A stretch of DNA of 64,000 bases from a bacterium (GTDB taxonomy: Bacteria > Patescibacteriota > Saccharimonadia > Saccharimonadales > UBA4665). Below, one piece after another: positions 28,706 through 39,529 of this stretch (the first letter of the stretch is position 1; each line of letters begins with the position of its first letter). Position numbers and translations under genes: made by a program. The notes below the pieces were generated by a model. That model was not told the DNA's origin. It saw only the letters and a list, made by a program, of their open reading frames with translations, and searched no databases. The stretch lies in assembly GCA_021850865.1 (NCBI GenBank), contig JAJZKN010000001.1, forward strand, positions 62,001-126,000, given 5' to 3'.

Positions 28706-29107
28706 ATGCAAGATATGGAAACTGGTGAAATATATCGGTCGCCCGAAGCTAACCTGCTCGAAGAACTGGATAACCACATGCTGGCAATTATCGGGGTGCT
28801 GGAGAGGCCAGCAGACTACCAATGGGTCAGGGCACATTTGCCAGCTAATTTGAGTAAGCTATTTACGGTCAACACCATAAGTAATCTATCCAATAATACG
28901 GGCTGGCATTTCGGCACGGCGGCCAATCAGTACATTGCCGAGCGACTAGGCTCATTAGTCGAGCCAGTGGAGCCATACGGGTTTAAATTGTCGCAGGGCG
29001 CCGGTGAAGAGGCATATGAACAATTGCTGGAGAAGGCAGAAACCGATCCGGAATTTTCTTTCGTAAGAACACTTTATCAATACGTCAGTCAGGACACCCA
29101 AGAATAA
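28706..29107 (+). CDS. Hypothetical protein
   Basis: 133 aa intact ORF, no competing frame. Confidence 0.55.
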   Translation: MQDMETGEIYRSPEANLLEELDNHMLAIIGVLERPADYQWVRAHLPANLSKLFTVNTISNLSNNTGWHFGTAANQYIAERLGSLVEPVEPYGFKLSQGAGEEAYEQLLEKAETDPEFSFVRTLYQYVSQDTQE

Positions 29108-29200
29108 AGGTTGAGACCTGCTTAGTGCTCAAGGACGTCCGTTCGCTAAAAAACTGAACAGTAAATAATAAGGCTTACGATTTTAACTGAGTGGCTTGTC

Positions 29201-30283
29201 CTAAAAACAGGAGACCGAATATGGATGTAGCTCTTTATGAAGCTCCTTGATCAACCCCTTGTTGACCGGCTGAATATAACTAACGCCAAGCTGCACATCG
29301 ACCGGAGTGGAAGCATTGGATTCGCTACTATGGCTATAGGACACGGCTTCGATAGGCGAACCACCCATCACACTCAATCCAATCAGCTGACCGGCAGCAT
29401 TAAACACCGCGCCGCCGCTGGCCCCGGGTCGGGAATTCGTGTCTTTCACCTGGCCATAACTCTTCATACCCGTTAAAACTACATATTCGCCGTTAGCCGT
29501 ACTGTCATAATAAATCCCGCCATAAATTGCCGGATATATATAGCGTTGCCGGGTATTATATGGACTACGAAAAACCTTTTGAGCTGTCGGCTCATAGTTA
29601 ACGAAGTATAACGGCTGCCCATGGGTCGGCGCGTTATTGGCGATTGGAATATTACTAACGCTGTGCCTGATCACTTGCGATAACCCGACACCCGACTCGC
29701 CCGACTGGTATGGCGCAAAAATCATGGCTATGTCCGGCTTAATGGTATTATCCCCGTATTTATAACTGCCGCTTTCAAGATAGGTCAACGCGCCACCCGT
29801 GGATAAGTTATTAAAAGTCAGATTGGAGCATTGACTCGGATAATTTACCAGAGGCTTTGTCTCGCCGGACAACACAATATGCCCCGCGGTAAGAATCAGG
29901 GTAGGAGTTATCTGAATCCCCGAACCGTCATAGCCCACATATGTATGGTCATGCCGGTTAATAATCTCGTTATAAACCTGGCCGACATTGTATATCTCGT
30001 GTTCTATTGACGGCGGCAAAGTAGGTGGCAAAAACCCCACATTAATCATCGGCATTGACTTTGTCGTACCCGATTGATTTATCCGGCCGCTGACGAATTT
30101 GATGGTCGCGGCCGTGGCGGTTAGGGCCAGCGCGGCGAGCGCCAAATTCGCGCGCCGATTCCATTTAATACCGACAGACCGATCCTTTGGCGAATCCACC
30201 TTCGATAAATCTGGGCCAGCATCGATTGAACCGTCCGTATCTTGATCGTACAGCCGGCAGCGCTCATTTACCGGTGAATTCAT
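29201..30283 (-). CDS. Membrane-anchored trypsin-fold serine protease
   Basis: N-terminal TM; LILTAGHIVLSG (His), DIAMIFAP (Asp), NSRPGASGGAVFNAAGQLIGL (Ser). Confidence 0.8.
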   Translation of the reverse strand: MNSPVNERCRLYDQDTDGSIDAGPDLSKVDSPKDRSVGIKWNRRANLALAALALTATAATIKFVSGRINQSGTTKSMPMINVGFLPPTLPPSIEHEIYNVGQVYNEIINRHDHTYVGYDGSGIQITPTLILTAGHIVLSGETKPLVNYPSQCSNLTFNNLSTGGALTYLESGSYKYGDNTIKPDIAMIFAPYQSGESGVGLSQVIRHSVSNIPIANNAPTHGQPLYFVNYEPTAQKVFRSPYNTRQRYIYPAIYGGIYYDSTANGEYVVLTGMKSYGQVKDTNSRPGASGGAVFNAAGQLIGLSVMGGSPIEAVSYSHSSESNASTPVDVQLGVSYIQPVNKGLIKELHKELHPYSVSCF

Positions 30284-30459
30284 AACTATCTATTTTAGTG
30301 TATCGATTAAGTTAATAATACAAAATGAGTGCGAATCTGTTGATTTTGCTATCCAAAATACCAAAAACGGATCGAACGATGTTTATTGCGTTTAACGATC
30401 CGATCAAAAAATAGCTCCGTCGAGTAGACTTAAGATATAATCATATCTAGCTTATATTT

Positions 30460-31716
30460 ATGCTCGCCAATCAATCAACAAAGCTATTACCAGACATAGA
30501 ACCGCTTGACTTTTTATATCAGCCGCAAACGCTTAGTATTTTCGAAGCCGCGGCGAATCAGTTTATTAAAGCGCCGAATGGCACAACTGAAATTTGGGCC
30601 GCCAGCAATGACTGGTTTCTGGAAGAGTGGGGACGCGATACGTTCATCGCTCTGTCGGGCTTACTGCTCACCCGTGGCCGGTACAGGGAAGCCCGCGAAG
30701 TTTTTGAGCATTTCGCCAAGTACGAACGAAACGGGTTAATTCCCAACGCCATAAGGGAAAGTGCCGTATTATACAATACAGCAGACGCGTCGCTTTGGTA
30801 CATAACGGCGCTAAATCAATATCTTAAAGCCACCGCGGATCACGATTTTATCGAGCGGATGATGCCAACGATCCGCAGCATCATTGACAACTATATTAAC
30901 GGCACTGAATATGAACGCTTTGGCAATACCTACCAAATAGCGCTGGACAGTAATGACTGCCTGATATATTCACCGGCCCAAGCCAGCTGGATGGATGCCG
31001 ACCCATCGGAAAACGGTGAGTCAATCGTTACCCCCAGAAAAGGAAAGTGCGTCGAAATAAATGCCCTCTGGTACGCCGCCCTACGCTTTGCCGTAGAGCT
31101 TAGAAGTGGCGGCCAGGAAAACAAATATTATGCCGAACTGGCTGAAAAAGTAAAATCGTCTTTTGCGAATCGTTTTTGGAACGATCAGAATGGTTATTTG
31201 TTTGATGTGATCGACAGCGATGCAGCGGCAGCGAACGACGCCGCCCTGCGGCCAAATCAGGTTATTGCCATCAGCCACGGATACGACCTGATAGACCCGG
31301 ATCAGCAGTTTAGTATTTTAACGGTTATAAAAAACAAATTATTAACCCCGGGAGGATTAAGGACGCTTTCGCCGGACGACCCGCATTACCACGGCAGCTA
31401 TAACACTTCAGACCCGATACCCGTCAAAGATTTAGCCTATCATCAGGGAACAGCCTGGCCTTGGCTGATCGGACCATACTGCGATGCGCTAGAAATTGTC
31501 CTTAGCCAGAGAAGGGTGCCCGCTGAAAAAATTAACCGCGCAGTAGCCGAAACGATCGCTCCGCTAGTTAAGTTCTGCATCGACAGCGAATTTAAATCAC
31601 TACCTGAACTTTTTTCTGGCAATCCTCCTTATGACCCGGGCGGAACCACTTCCCAGGCATGGAGCGTAGCCGAAGTCTTAAGAATACTCAAGAAACTGAC
31701 AAAAGCCGGCCAATGA
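30460..31716 (+). CDS. Amylo-alpha-1,6-glucosidase-like (glycogen debranching) enzyme
   Basis: SNDWFLEEWGRDTFIALSGLLLTRGRY; YHQGTAWPWLIGPYCDAL. Confidence 0.85.
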   Translation: MLANQSTKLLPDIEPLDFLYQPQTLSIFEAAANQFIKAPNGTTEIWAASNDWFLEEWGRDTFIALSGLLLTRGRYREAREVFEHFAKYERNGLIPNAIRESAVLYNTADASLWYITALNQYLKATADHDFIERMMPTIRSIIDNYINGTEYERFGNTYQIALDSNDCLIYSPAQASWMDADPSENGESIVTPRKGKCVEINALWYAALRFAVELRSGGQENKYYAELAEKVKSSFANRFWNDQNGYLFDVIDSDAAAANDAALRPNQVIAISHGYDLIDPDQQFSILTVIKNKLLTPGGLRTLSPDDPHYHGSYNTSDPIPVKDLAYHQGTAWPWLIGPYCDALEIVLSQRRVPAEKINRAVAETIAPLVKFCIDSEFKSLPELFSGNPPYDPGGTTSQAWSVAEVLRILKKLTKAGQ

Positions 31717-31768
31717 AAGGCTTAAAGCGCCGCTCAATTAACAAACTTTTGGCCCCCTAAACCGATTA

Positions 31769-32491
31769 TTAATAGCCGGAGAATTCCTCGGTCTTAATGT
31801 TATCTTCGTTAACCGGCAAACTAACAAGCAACTGGCGCATAGCCCTGACCATACCCTCCGGTCCGGACAAATAATAAATCGGAGAGTTTAAATCCGCTGC
31901 AATGCGCTTGATCATCGGCTCGTCAACCCGGCCGACTTCGCCGCTCCAGCCGTTAGACGCTCCCGGCTCGACGTCACTAAGAACCGGAATATATGAAAAG
32001 TTCGGGTTCAGCTTTGAATAGGCTTCAAAATCCGCCTTAAACGGAAAGTCCGATGAACTCCGGCATGAATGAATCAGAATAATACGCTGGCTTAGCTTAT
32101 CCCTGGATGCCTGGGCGACTATGCTGCGCACCGGGGTAACGCCAATACCGCCGATGATAAAAACCGCCGGAACAGTTTCGGTTTTATGCAGCGTGAAGTC
32201 ACCGTAAGGACCGTCAAGCTCCAACTCGGCAGCTGCCGGTAAATCTTTAATGACCCGCTTGTATGCCGTATCGCGCATTCTGGTCGCAAACAACAAATCG
32301 GCTTCGTATGGAGCCGCCGCAATCGAAAGAGTCCGGGTGTCGCCTTCTTGGTCGGTTTGTTCAGGCTGCAAGAGCTTTAAGTCACAATACTGGCCGGGAC
32401 GAAACTCAAAACCGGCCGGCTTAGTTACACTAAATGACCACGTCGCATCGGTAATCTCTTCACTTTTAATTAATTTAACTTTGTATGACAT
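31769..32491 (-). CDS. Ferredoxin/flavodoxin-NADP reductase-type FAD oxidoreductase
   Basis: FRPGQYCDLKLL, TRTLSIAAAP, VFIIGGIGVTPVRSIV, YYLSGPEGMVRAMR; start trimmed to MSYKVKL. Confidence 0.85.
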   Translation of the reverse strand: MSYKVKLIKSEEITDATWSFSVTKPAGFEFRPGQYCDLKLLQPEQTDQEGDTRTLSIAAAPYEADLLFATRMRDTAYKRVIKDLPAAAELELDGPYGDFTLHKTETVPAVFIIGGIGVTPVRSIVAQASRDKLSQRIILIHSCRSSSDFPFKADFEAYSKLNPNFSYIPVLSDVEPGASNGWSGEVGRVDEPMIKRIAADLNSPIYYLSGPEGMVRAMRQLLVSLPVNEDNIKTEEFSGY

Positions 32492-32657
32492 AGGTGAGGT
32501 TATTCTCCTTGAGTGCCGCACTGCGTTCAGTTGGCTATCTTAACCTGACTAGCAATAACTATACAGCTAACTTCATATTTAATACATGCATTGACCGGCC
32601 GGCTTTATTAAAAAAACCCATAAGTTTACAACCTATAATGCTAAATTAGAACACCCT

Positions 32658-34142
32658 TTAACGGCTTAAAGAGGCTTTAATTTTTTTGGTAGTATGTTGA
32701 ATCCCGCCGAAACGAGCCGCGGACAGCAAAGCAGCAATAACCATAAAAACCATCAATGCGTAAAAGGCCATATGCAGCCCGCTGGCAAAATCACTTGCCA
32801 GATGACCTTTAAGGTTTGTCGTACCGACAAAGATCGAAAAGGCCAGACGCTTTGGAATTGAACGGGCAGCTACTAATATGGCTACGGAAAAAGAGAAGAC
32901 CATACCAATATTGGAAAAGGTTCTGAGCATGCCGGATGAAATACCAAACATATTTGGCGGCGATGCTTTCATAACCGCCGAATTGTTGGCCGGGAAGAAA
33001 CTGCTGCCTCCAATACCATTAACTATGCTGGCCGCAACCACAACCCATAATCCGGTCGACATCCCGAGGTTCGCATAAATAAATAGTGCAAGAATCTGGA
33101 TTGCCAGCCCAAGCGTTGCCGGGATTACCGGACCCACCTTATCCGAGAGTCTGCCGGCAAACGGCCCAATCACCGAACCGACAATATAGCCGGGGATCAG
33201 CAGTAACGACGCGTGAATCGGCGATAGTCCTCTGGTGCCCTGAAGATACATAATAACCAGAAACAAAACGGCAAAGTTGGCCAGGCCCTGAAAGAGCGCC
33301 GCCAGCAACGTCGGAGTCATTGTTGGAATCTTAAAAATCGACAATCTAAGCATTGGTTCGGCTTTTTTGTTTTCTATTAAGCCAAATATAATTAACAGAA
33401 AAATGCCGCCAATCAAATAGCCGTAAACCGATAAATCAAGGGAACTGGTGGCTAATTTAGTCATCGCCCAGAGTATCCCGAACAGGCCGAGGCCTAAGCT
33501 GATCATCCCAATAAAGTCAGTCTTATGCTTCATACGTATAATGGTCTCCCTGAGAGTTCGGGTAGCCAGGATAATGGCTACAATGCCGATCGGAACATTG
33601 ACCCAAAAAATCCATCTCCATGACAGATAAGTAACGATCAGACCGCCCAATACCACCCCCAGCACCGCGCCTAAACTCCAGCCGATAGCATTATAGCCGT
33701 ATGCTTTGCCTCTATGATGGGGAGGATAGAGCCCGGCAATAATAGCGCCGCTATTAGCCGAGACAAACGCGCCACCTATTCCCTGAATAATGCGGAAAAT
33801 TATGATCGAACTCTCGTTCCAGGCAAGAGCGCAGGCCATTGAACCGAGCACAAAAACCAAAAAACCGGCTTCATACATCTTGACTCGCCCGTACATATCG
33901 CCGAACCGGCCAACCTGAGTGGCTAATAATGTGATGACTAATAAATAACCGATAACAATCCAAATAACCGAAGCCAGGCCGACTCTGAGACCTTTTTCGA
34001 TTTCCGGCAAAGCTAAAACCACGATTGTCGTGTCGATAGCCGTAATCAGCACACCGGTCATTACCACAAGCATCGCCAGCCCCCGGTGCTTGGCTATGCT
34101 GCTATGGAAATCAGCCTCGTCGACACTTTTCGCCTCACTCAT
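32658..34142 (-). CDS. MFS transporter, DHA2/EmrB-like
   Basis: 14-TM pattern; ITAIDTTIVVLALPEI, RFGDMYGRVKMYEAGF, SWRWIFWVNVPIG. Confidence 0.9.
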   Translation of the reverse strand: MSEAKSVDEADFHSSIAKHRGLAMLVVMTGVLITAIDTTIVVLALPEIEKGLRVGLASVIWIVIGYLLVITLLATQVGRFGDMYGRVKMYEAGFLVFVLGSMACALAWNESSIIIFRIIQGIGGAFVSANSGAIIAGLYPPHHRGKAYGYNAIGWSLGAVLGVVLGGLIVTYLSWRWIFWVNVPIGIVAIILATRTLRETIIRMKHKTDFIGMISLGLGLFGILWAMTKLATSSLDLSVYGYLIGGIFLLIIFGLIENKKAEPMLRLSIFKIPTMTPTLLAALFQGLANFAVLFLVIMYLQGTRGLSPIHASLLLIPGYIVGSVIGPFAGRLSDKVGPVIPATLGLAIQILALFIYANLGMSTGLWVVVAASIVNGIGGSSFFPANNSAVMKASPPNMFGISSGMLRTFSNIGMVFSFSVAILVAARSIPKRLAFSIFVGTTNLKGHLASDFASGLHMAFYALMVFMVIAALLSAARFGGIQHTTKKIKASLSR

Positions 34143-34158
34143 ATACTCTTGAGTATAT
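34141..34158. promoter_or_regulatory. Palindromic operator candidate at the MFS start codon
   Basis: ATATACTC-TT-GAGTATAT, 8-bp perfect arms. Confidence 0.5.
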
Positions 34159-34295
34159 CAGTTTAATTAGCAGGGCTTGTTTAGGCCTGGTCAAAGTTTT
34201 ATTATTTTTTTGCCCGTCGACTAATAAAGTCGTTTTTTATTGCATTGTTAAGATTACTAGGTATTGTTTAAATATAAACTGGGTACACCGATCGA

Positions 34296-34862
34296 GTGAA
34301 TATGTTAACGAGAACTCTAAGCCAACCGACAATTTATGAAATTAGCAAAAACATAGAGTCTATCGACTTAAGCCCGCAAAAGTCCGGTGACTTTTATCCG
34401 GAACAGCCAGGGCCTCAATGCCCGTACCTGGCGGCAGCTGATTATATGACTAGGCGAGAAATGAAAGGACCGGCTGCCCGCATTGGGCGTAGCTCAATTG
34501 TCCGATGCCAAATAAACGGTCCGGCAGCGGGCTATGGCCAAATACCGGCCAAAAACGACGATGAGACAATTCTTGAATATACCGTCGGCTCACTATATGT
34601 TCGCCAAAATCGAACGAGCTTGGCCAGTACGTACATAGAGGAAGTACACTATTTCTACGCCGGTTCCGAACGTTTCGAACCGGTAGAAGTCGCTACCCGG
34701 GGAATATATATTTTCCTTAACGGTTTTAATAAAAATGTCTCTAAAGAGATTAAGTTTCTACTGCAAACAGGCAAACACGAGAAGTTGCTCGAGCTGGCTA
34801 CCCACACCAGAAAGCTAATTAAGCAGTCGCTGGAATTGCCCGGACTATCTACGACATCATAA
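34296..34862 (+). CDS. Hypothetical protein
   Basis: 188 aa intact ORF. Confidence 0.55.
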   Translation: MNMLTRTLSQPTIYEISKNIESIDLSPQKSGDFYPEQPGPQCPYLAAADYMTRREMKGPAARIGRSSIVRCQINGPAAGYGQIPAKNDDETILEYTVGSLYVRQNRTSLASTYIEEVHYFYAGSERFEPVEVATRGIYIFLNGFNKNVSKEIKFLLQTGKHEKLLELATHTRKLIKQSLELPGLSTTS

Positions 34863-34933
34863 AAACCCGACCCAGCATAACCGACTGCCACGCTTTATTT
34901 GCTTTAACACATGCAAACAGGGCAGACGTCAAA

Positions 34934-35194
34934 CTAGCTGCCGGCCGCTTTTTCCATCCGTTTAAGTCTAGTGTAATAATCGGGTATTTCTTTAAGGTGC
35001 GCCCAGACTATCCGTCCGGTAAGCTTCGGGTCGTCCCCAGTGATATTGGTCGAGCCACCCCATAATGATCCGTGCTCCAGCTCAACCGCCAGACCGATTC
35101 TAAATTGCTCAAGGTCAACCTCGCCAAAGTCTACGCCGATTTGCCGGCCGATAACTTCGGCCTCCTGGCTGGTAAATTCCATAACATCACTCAT
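34934..35194 (-). CDS. DUF5661-like protein
   Basis: FTSQEAEVIGRQIGVDFGEVDLEQFRIGLAVELEHG...ARIVWAHLKEIPDYYTRLKRMEKAA pattern (VWAHLKEIPDYYTRL). Confidence 0.7.
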   Translation of the reverse strand: MSDVMEFTSQEAEVIGRQIGVDFGEVDLEQFRIGLAVELEHGSLWGGSTNITGDDPKLTGRIVWAHLKEIPDYYTRLKRMEKAAGS

Positions 35195-35394
35195 GTCTCA
35201 ATCCTACCATTGGTTCGGTAACCGGTTTGTAAATTTTCTAATAGTAAAATCTTGGACCTTAAGCGACAGCCGGCAGCAGGAAGGTGAAATGTCTTAACTG
35301 CTATTAGAACGCACGCAAAAGCTGAATAAGTTTTTATCTAATTATCTACTGGTTAATAAATTAGCCGCGTTGAATTACGGGTGTCTTCTCGGGT

Positions 35395-35811
35395 TCAGTC
35401 GGGTTTGTCGCTCCGTCTAAGCGGTGGCATCAAATAAACAGCCCCGGCCACCAGTCCGCCTATCAGAAATAACATATCCTTTGACTGCACATTGGTTTTT
35501 GCTTGATTGTTAATTTGCTCTAAGTTCAGTGCCCGAACCGAAGCGGCAGAGGGCAAAACATAAACTTTTAGTCCATCCCGGGAAAAACTATAATCTGACT
35601 GATTAATCTCATAGCTCTGGTTATTACAAGCCGCCGGAATCGAACTGGTTAACGAAGACTGCTGTGGCAAATACTTAGCGCATACCAGACCTGCTTCATA
35701 CCACCGGATATTTGTCCCGGGGTTGTTAATGGCAGCAGTCACGCCGTAAGACCCTAACGATGCCGCTCCACCCGCAACCAAAGACAAAGCCGCTCTCTCG
35801 AATCTTTTCAT
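35395..35811 (-). CDS. Hypothetical membrane protein
   Basis: 138 aa with N- and C-terminal hydrophobic segments. Confidence 0.5.
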   Translation of the reverse strand: MKRFERAALSLVAGGAASLGSYGVTAAINNPGTNIRWYEAGLVCAKYLPQQSSLTSSIPAACNNQSYEINQSDYSFSRDGLKVYVLPSAASVRALNLEQINNQAKTNVQSKDMLFLIGGLVAGAVYLMPPLRRSDKPD

Positions 35812-36064
35812 TAGCTAAATATTATATAACCGATACTTATTAAGGCAAGATATAGCGCATTATCTCATCACCGATAGCTTATTGCGGAACAGAACCGGTA
35901 AAGTCACGAACGCAGATTCGTCAAGCTTATCTAAATTTATTCTCTTAAAGATAGGTTGGGATCATTAAATTACATCTAGCCAGCTTGCAATATAAAGAGG
36001 ATAATTTCTTACAGCTAAGTCACATAGCAATCAATTAAAGTCATATTTATAAGGAGGAAAGACA

Positions 36065-36307
36065 ATGATGTACGGCTGGCGATATAACCACGCGAGTTTT
36101 GGTATTTGGGGTGTTATCTTGATGGTTATAGTAATGGCGTTATTATTAGCGGGAGTTATCATCGTAATCCACTACCTAACGGCGCACTCGAGCGGCAAAC
36201 ACTACGCCGACGGTGATTCAGCCCTCGCTATACTGGAAAAACGCTATGTAACGGGGGAAATCGAAAAAACCGAATTCGAGGAAAAGCGCAAAACCCTGAG
36301 TCAATAA
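36065..36307 (+). CDS. SHOCT-domain small membrane protein
   Basis: TM then ALAILEKRYVTGEIEKTEFEEKRKTL. Confidence 0.8.
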   Translation: MMYGWRYNHASFGIWGVILMVIVMALLLAGVIIVIHYLTAHSSGKHYADGDSALAILEKRYVTGEIEKTEFEEKRKTLSQ

Positions 36308-36375
36308 CTAGCTAGAATAGCTTTTCACTGGAATATATTTTTTTTGAGGCGCAAGTATTATGCTATATATAATTT

Positions 36376-37212
36376 ATGGAAGGTTCGCCCCTAAAAATTA
36401 ACTACGAGGCGGATAGTGCCCGCGAAGGGTATCTGACTCTGCAAAAGCTCGTTCAAGAACAAGAACTTTTGTTCATCGAATTTAGGGCGCAAGTCAGCGT
36501 TGAGCTTGATGAGACCGGCCGGAAACACCTGGGCAAAGAGGGTGAGGGTATCGCCAGAGCGCTATTTTATATAGCACCGCACATCAAATATGCGGATAGG
36601 GCGGATCGTCACGAACTACAAAACTGCCTGCCGCCATTCGATAACGTGCTGCTGTCAATTGACGACTGCGTTAAAGCCCTGAGAATTGCCTCCAATGCAT
36701 CCGGAAGAGTTTTAACCGGAAGATACGGCGACCTCTACCTAAAAGAGTCGCCGCAACCAACCGCCAATTCGACATCAAGAAGACCGCCTGATCCCCTGGA
36801 AGTACATAAGTCTTTATTCAGTGAAGTCATAAAAATTAGTAAAGACAATATTAAAAGACAGCTCCGGGCCGAAATAGACTATCTCCGTCAAATGAATTCC
36901 ATCGGTAATGATCATTTCGGGCAAAACGGGGAATTAATTGCCCATATTCTCTATGCCCTGTATCCGGCAATCAACGAACAGGTCAACTTAACACAGCAAT
37001 ATCGCCTAGACCAAATACACCCCATGACTATACCAATAGATAGCAACTCTGTTAATTTATACGCCAGCGCGTTACAAATTGCCGCCGATGCGGAAAATGT
37101 TGTTTTGATCGCCCAGGGAAACAACCAGCTATTAGTCATTATTCCGGACAGTCGGACCGAAGATGCAGTCGAATATTGGCAAGACAGCGTCAAACAAAGA
37201 AATACCGGTTAA
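36376..37212 (+). CDS. Hypothetical protein with two internal homologous halves
   Basis: Half 1 FRAQVSVELDETGRKHLGKEGEGIARALFYIAPHI aligns to half 2 LRAEIDYLRQMNSIGNDHFGQNGELIAHILYALYPAI. Confidence 0.6.
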   Translation: MEGSPLKINYEADSAREGYLTLQKLVQEQELLFIEFRAQVSVELDETGRKHLGKEGEGIARALFYIAPHIKYADRADRHELQNCLPPFDNVLLSIDDCVKALRIASNASGRVLTGRYGDLYLKESPQPTANSTSRRPPDPLEVHKSLFSEVIKISKDNIKRQLRAEIDYLRQMNSIGNDHFGQNGELIAHILYALYPAINEQVNLTQQYRLDQIHPMTIPIDSNSVNLYASALQIAADAENVVLIAQGNNQLLVIIPDSRTEDAVEYWQDSVKQRNTG

Positions 37213-37305
37213 GCCCAAAGATCACCGAACAGTTTTATTTCAATTGAAAATGTTTATGCTTTTCATTGCATCATGTTAAGATGTTGTGGTATTTATCATA
37301 CAAAT

Positions 37306-38754
37306 ATGAATCCAGAAATAACTGAGCCGCAACAACACAGCATAGATCCTACCGGCTCAGCGATAGATAATAATGGCTCAACGCTGACCCGTTCGGGAGA
37401 ACGGGTTATTATGCCACTTAGCCCGATCGCCCCAAACAAGACAGACATCTCTAATGATCCGGTTGTTAGTGCCACCGATTCACAACCGCAGGTCTCTACG
37501 GACGAAACGAGCGCCGTTTTTGATCCACTCCCGCCGACCGAAAACTCCAATATCCAGGCTTCGATCAATACTGCCACAACCTCTAGCGCTAAGCATTCGC
37601 AGAACACCAGCTCACCAATTATCAGCGGCAATAAAAACAAAGCGCAATCGGCCAATATCGTCGAAGGAGACCCTAACAAAATCGTGGCATCCCACCACAC
37701 TATGCCGGCCAGCCCGTTTGTCGCTTCCTATCAGCCGAGAAAGAGTAAGCCTAAACGAAAGATCAATTTCCACATCTGGCAGGCAGCAGTTTTGGCAGCG
37801 CTCTTGATTATCGCGGCAGCCGTTACGGGAGTTTTTCTACCAAACTACTGGAGCAATAGCTATCTATCCAAAGTTACCCCGGCGTATAACTACCAGTCAG
37901 CCAAAATGTTGTTGGTTTATGAGGCGTTTGCCAGGCCGGTATTCAGTAGCAACAACAGCCCCTCCTACAAAAGCGATATGGGTGACTATGCCGCTGCCAG
38001 CCAAGCAATTAACGCCGCCCGAGTCGGCACCAATCAGCTCCAGACCGACAATCAACTAACATCCTGGCCCAGTCTGTTAGTCTTAAGCAAAACCAAACAG
38101 GCAGAAGCCACAAACCTGGCAATGAACCAATACATAAAAAATAGCCAGAACTTACTGAATAATTTTTCGGTCTTAATCGCCTACCTTAAAGGTTTCGAAA
38201 CAATAACTTACGCTGAATCGCCTATGCTGGTTACGGCTGTTAAAGAAATAAATAACGCCACCACTAGAAGTCAGCTAATCGCTGGGGTCCAAAACTTACA
38301 GTCCGGACTTACTTCTACAGTCACTACCATAAACGACTTGCACCCGCCGGCTTACCTCTCAAGCTTTAACACTATCACGATTAATGACTGTACAGCTTTA
38401 GCGGCGGCTGCCGGAAATTTTATAACCGCAGTAAATAATCTCAGTGTTAGCGAATTATCCGTCGCCAATAATCAATACACTCAGGCATCCAACCGGCTGG
38501 TTACCGAAATGTCAATCAATATGGCCGGTCTGCTGCAGAACCATTCACCAATTCATAGTGAAATTATCCGACTAGAGTCAGAGAATCCACTGGGTATAAA
38601 AACCAATCACAAAACGAATCCGGGCGGCACGTCTGGCGGCAAACAGACAACACAGGCAACCAATTACCAGAATTTAATATCCGGACTTAATCAACTCACC
38701 AGCGGCAATAATCTGGTCCAGAAAATCAACAAAAGTATTATCGAATTTCACTAA
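37306..38754 (+). CDS. Large predicted exported/membrane protein, Ser/Thr/Asn-rich N-terminus
   Basis: 493 aa ORF (track start 37273) with one central TM (AAVLAALLIIAAAVTGVFL). Confidence 0.55.
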   Translation: MNPEITEPQQHSIDPTGSAIDNNGSTLTRSGERVIMPLSPIAPNKTDISNDPVVSATDSQPQVSTDETSAVFDPLPPTENSNIQASINTATTSSAKHSQNTSSPIISGNKNKAQSANIVEGDPNKIVASHHTMPASPFVASYQPRKSKPKRKINFHIWQAAVLAALLIIAAAVTGVFLPNYWSNSYLSKVTPAYNYQSAKMLLVYEAFARPVFSSNNSPSYKSDMGDYAAASQAINAARVGTNQLQTDNQLTSWPSLLVLSKTKQAEATNLAMNQYIKNSQNLLNNFSVLIAYLKGFETITYAESPMLVTAVKEINNATTRSQLIAGVQNLQSGLTSTVTTINDLHPPAYLSSFNTITINDCTALAAAAGNFITAVNNLSVSELSVANNQYTQASNRLVTEMSINMAGLLQNHSPIHSEIIRLESENPLGIKTNHKTNPGGTSGGKQTTQATNYQNLISGLNQLTSGNNLVQKINKSIIEFH

Positions 38755-38831
38755 TCATCGACTAGGGTGGATGATAGGCCCTTAAGAGTGCGGTTATTTT
38801 CAAATAAACAAATTAATTATAAAGTTAAGTA

Positions 38832-39452
38832 ATGTTGCTAGGCGAAGACAGGCCAACCGAACCAGCCTTTCTGATGGCCGAACTTAGGGCCGCTTCGGAA
38901 GCTTTTTTAGCTGGTACTAAAACGAGACCCGGTGAAGTTTATCGTCCGGTCCGGATGTTTCTCGGCCAAAACACCGTCGATTCGTGGCGGCAAAAAAGAT
39001 ATAGAACCCCGTTTTATACTTTGGATTTACCGGCAACGCGCGCCGTTTTAGTGAGTGAACTGTCAAAAGATAAGACCAGCCCAGAAGAAGAAGTGATGTT
39101 TCTGGAACAGTTTGGACTAATAAGGAGCCGGGAAGCACGGAGGCGCAAACTTGGTAAACTAGTTTTGAACGCCTATCAGCTGTCAATGCTGGAAAATTTA
39201 CGAGTCAAGCCGGCGGTTGATGAAATAATTTACGATTTAAACGTAAACAGTCGACGTTTAGGCAGCAAGAAGTTACCGGAAACAGCGACAGAGAGGTTCA
39301 TTTACTCATCGGAACGAGGGATGCTTTATGTCAACCCCGAGCGGGAAGGGGACGATGCTATAGCTATAGCACCACAAACCGCTTTAACACATTTAAGTCA
39401 TATGACCGGGATTCAAGCTGCGCCAAATAGAGATAGGGGGACACTAAATTAA
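38832..39452 (+). CDS. Hypothetical protein
   Basis: 206 aa intact ORF. Confidence 0.5.
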   Translation: MLLGEDRPTEPAFLMAELRAASEAFLAGTKTRPGEVYRPVRMFLGQNTVDSWRQKRYRTPFYTLDLPATRAVLVSELSKDKTSPEEEVMFLEQFGLIRSREARRRKLGKLVLNAYQLSMLENLRVKPAVDEIIYDLNVNSRRLGSKKLPETATERFIYSSERGMLYVNPEREGDDAIAIAPQTALTHLSHMTGIQAAPNRDRGTLN

Positions 39453-39529
39453 CCCAACCTTTAGAAGTCGGCAAAATCATACCACTAAACAACCATTCAT
39501 TATTTTCCAGGATATGTTATGGTAAGCAC

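Noticed and set aside
37296-37700. 134-aa minus-strand ORF rich in hydrophobic residues
   Set aside because: Antisense to the Ser/Thr/Asn-rich N-terminus of the 37306-38754 ORF; composition is explained by the complement.
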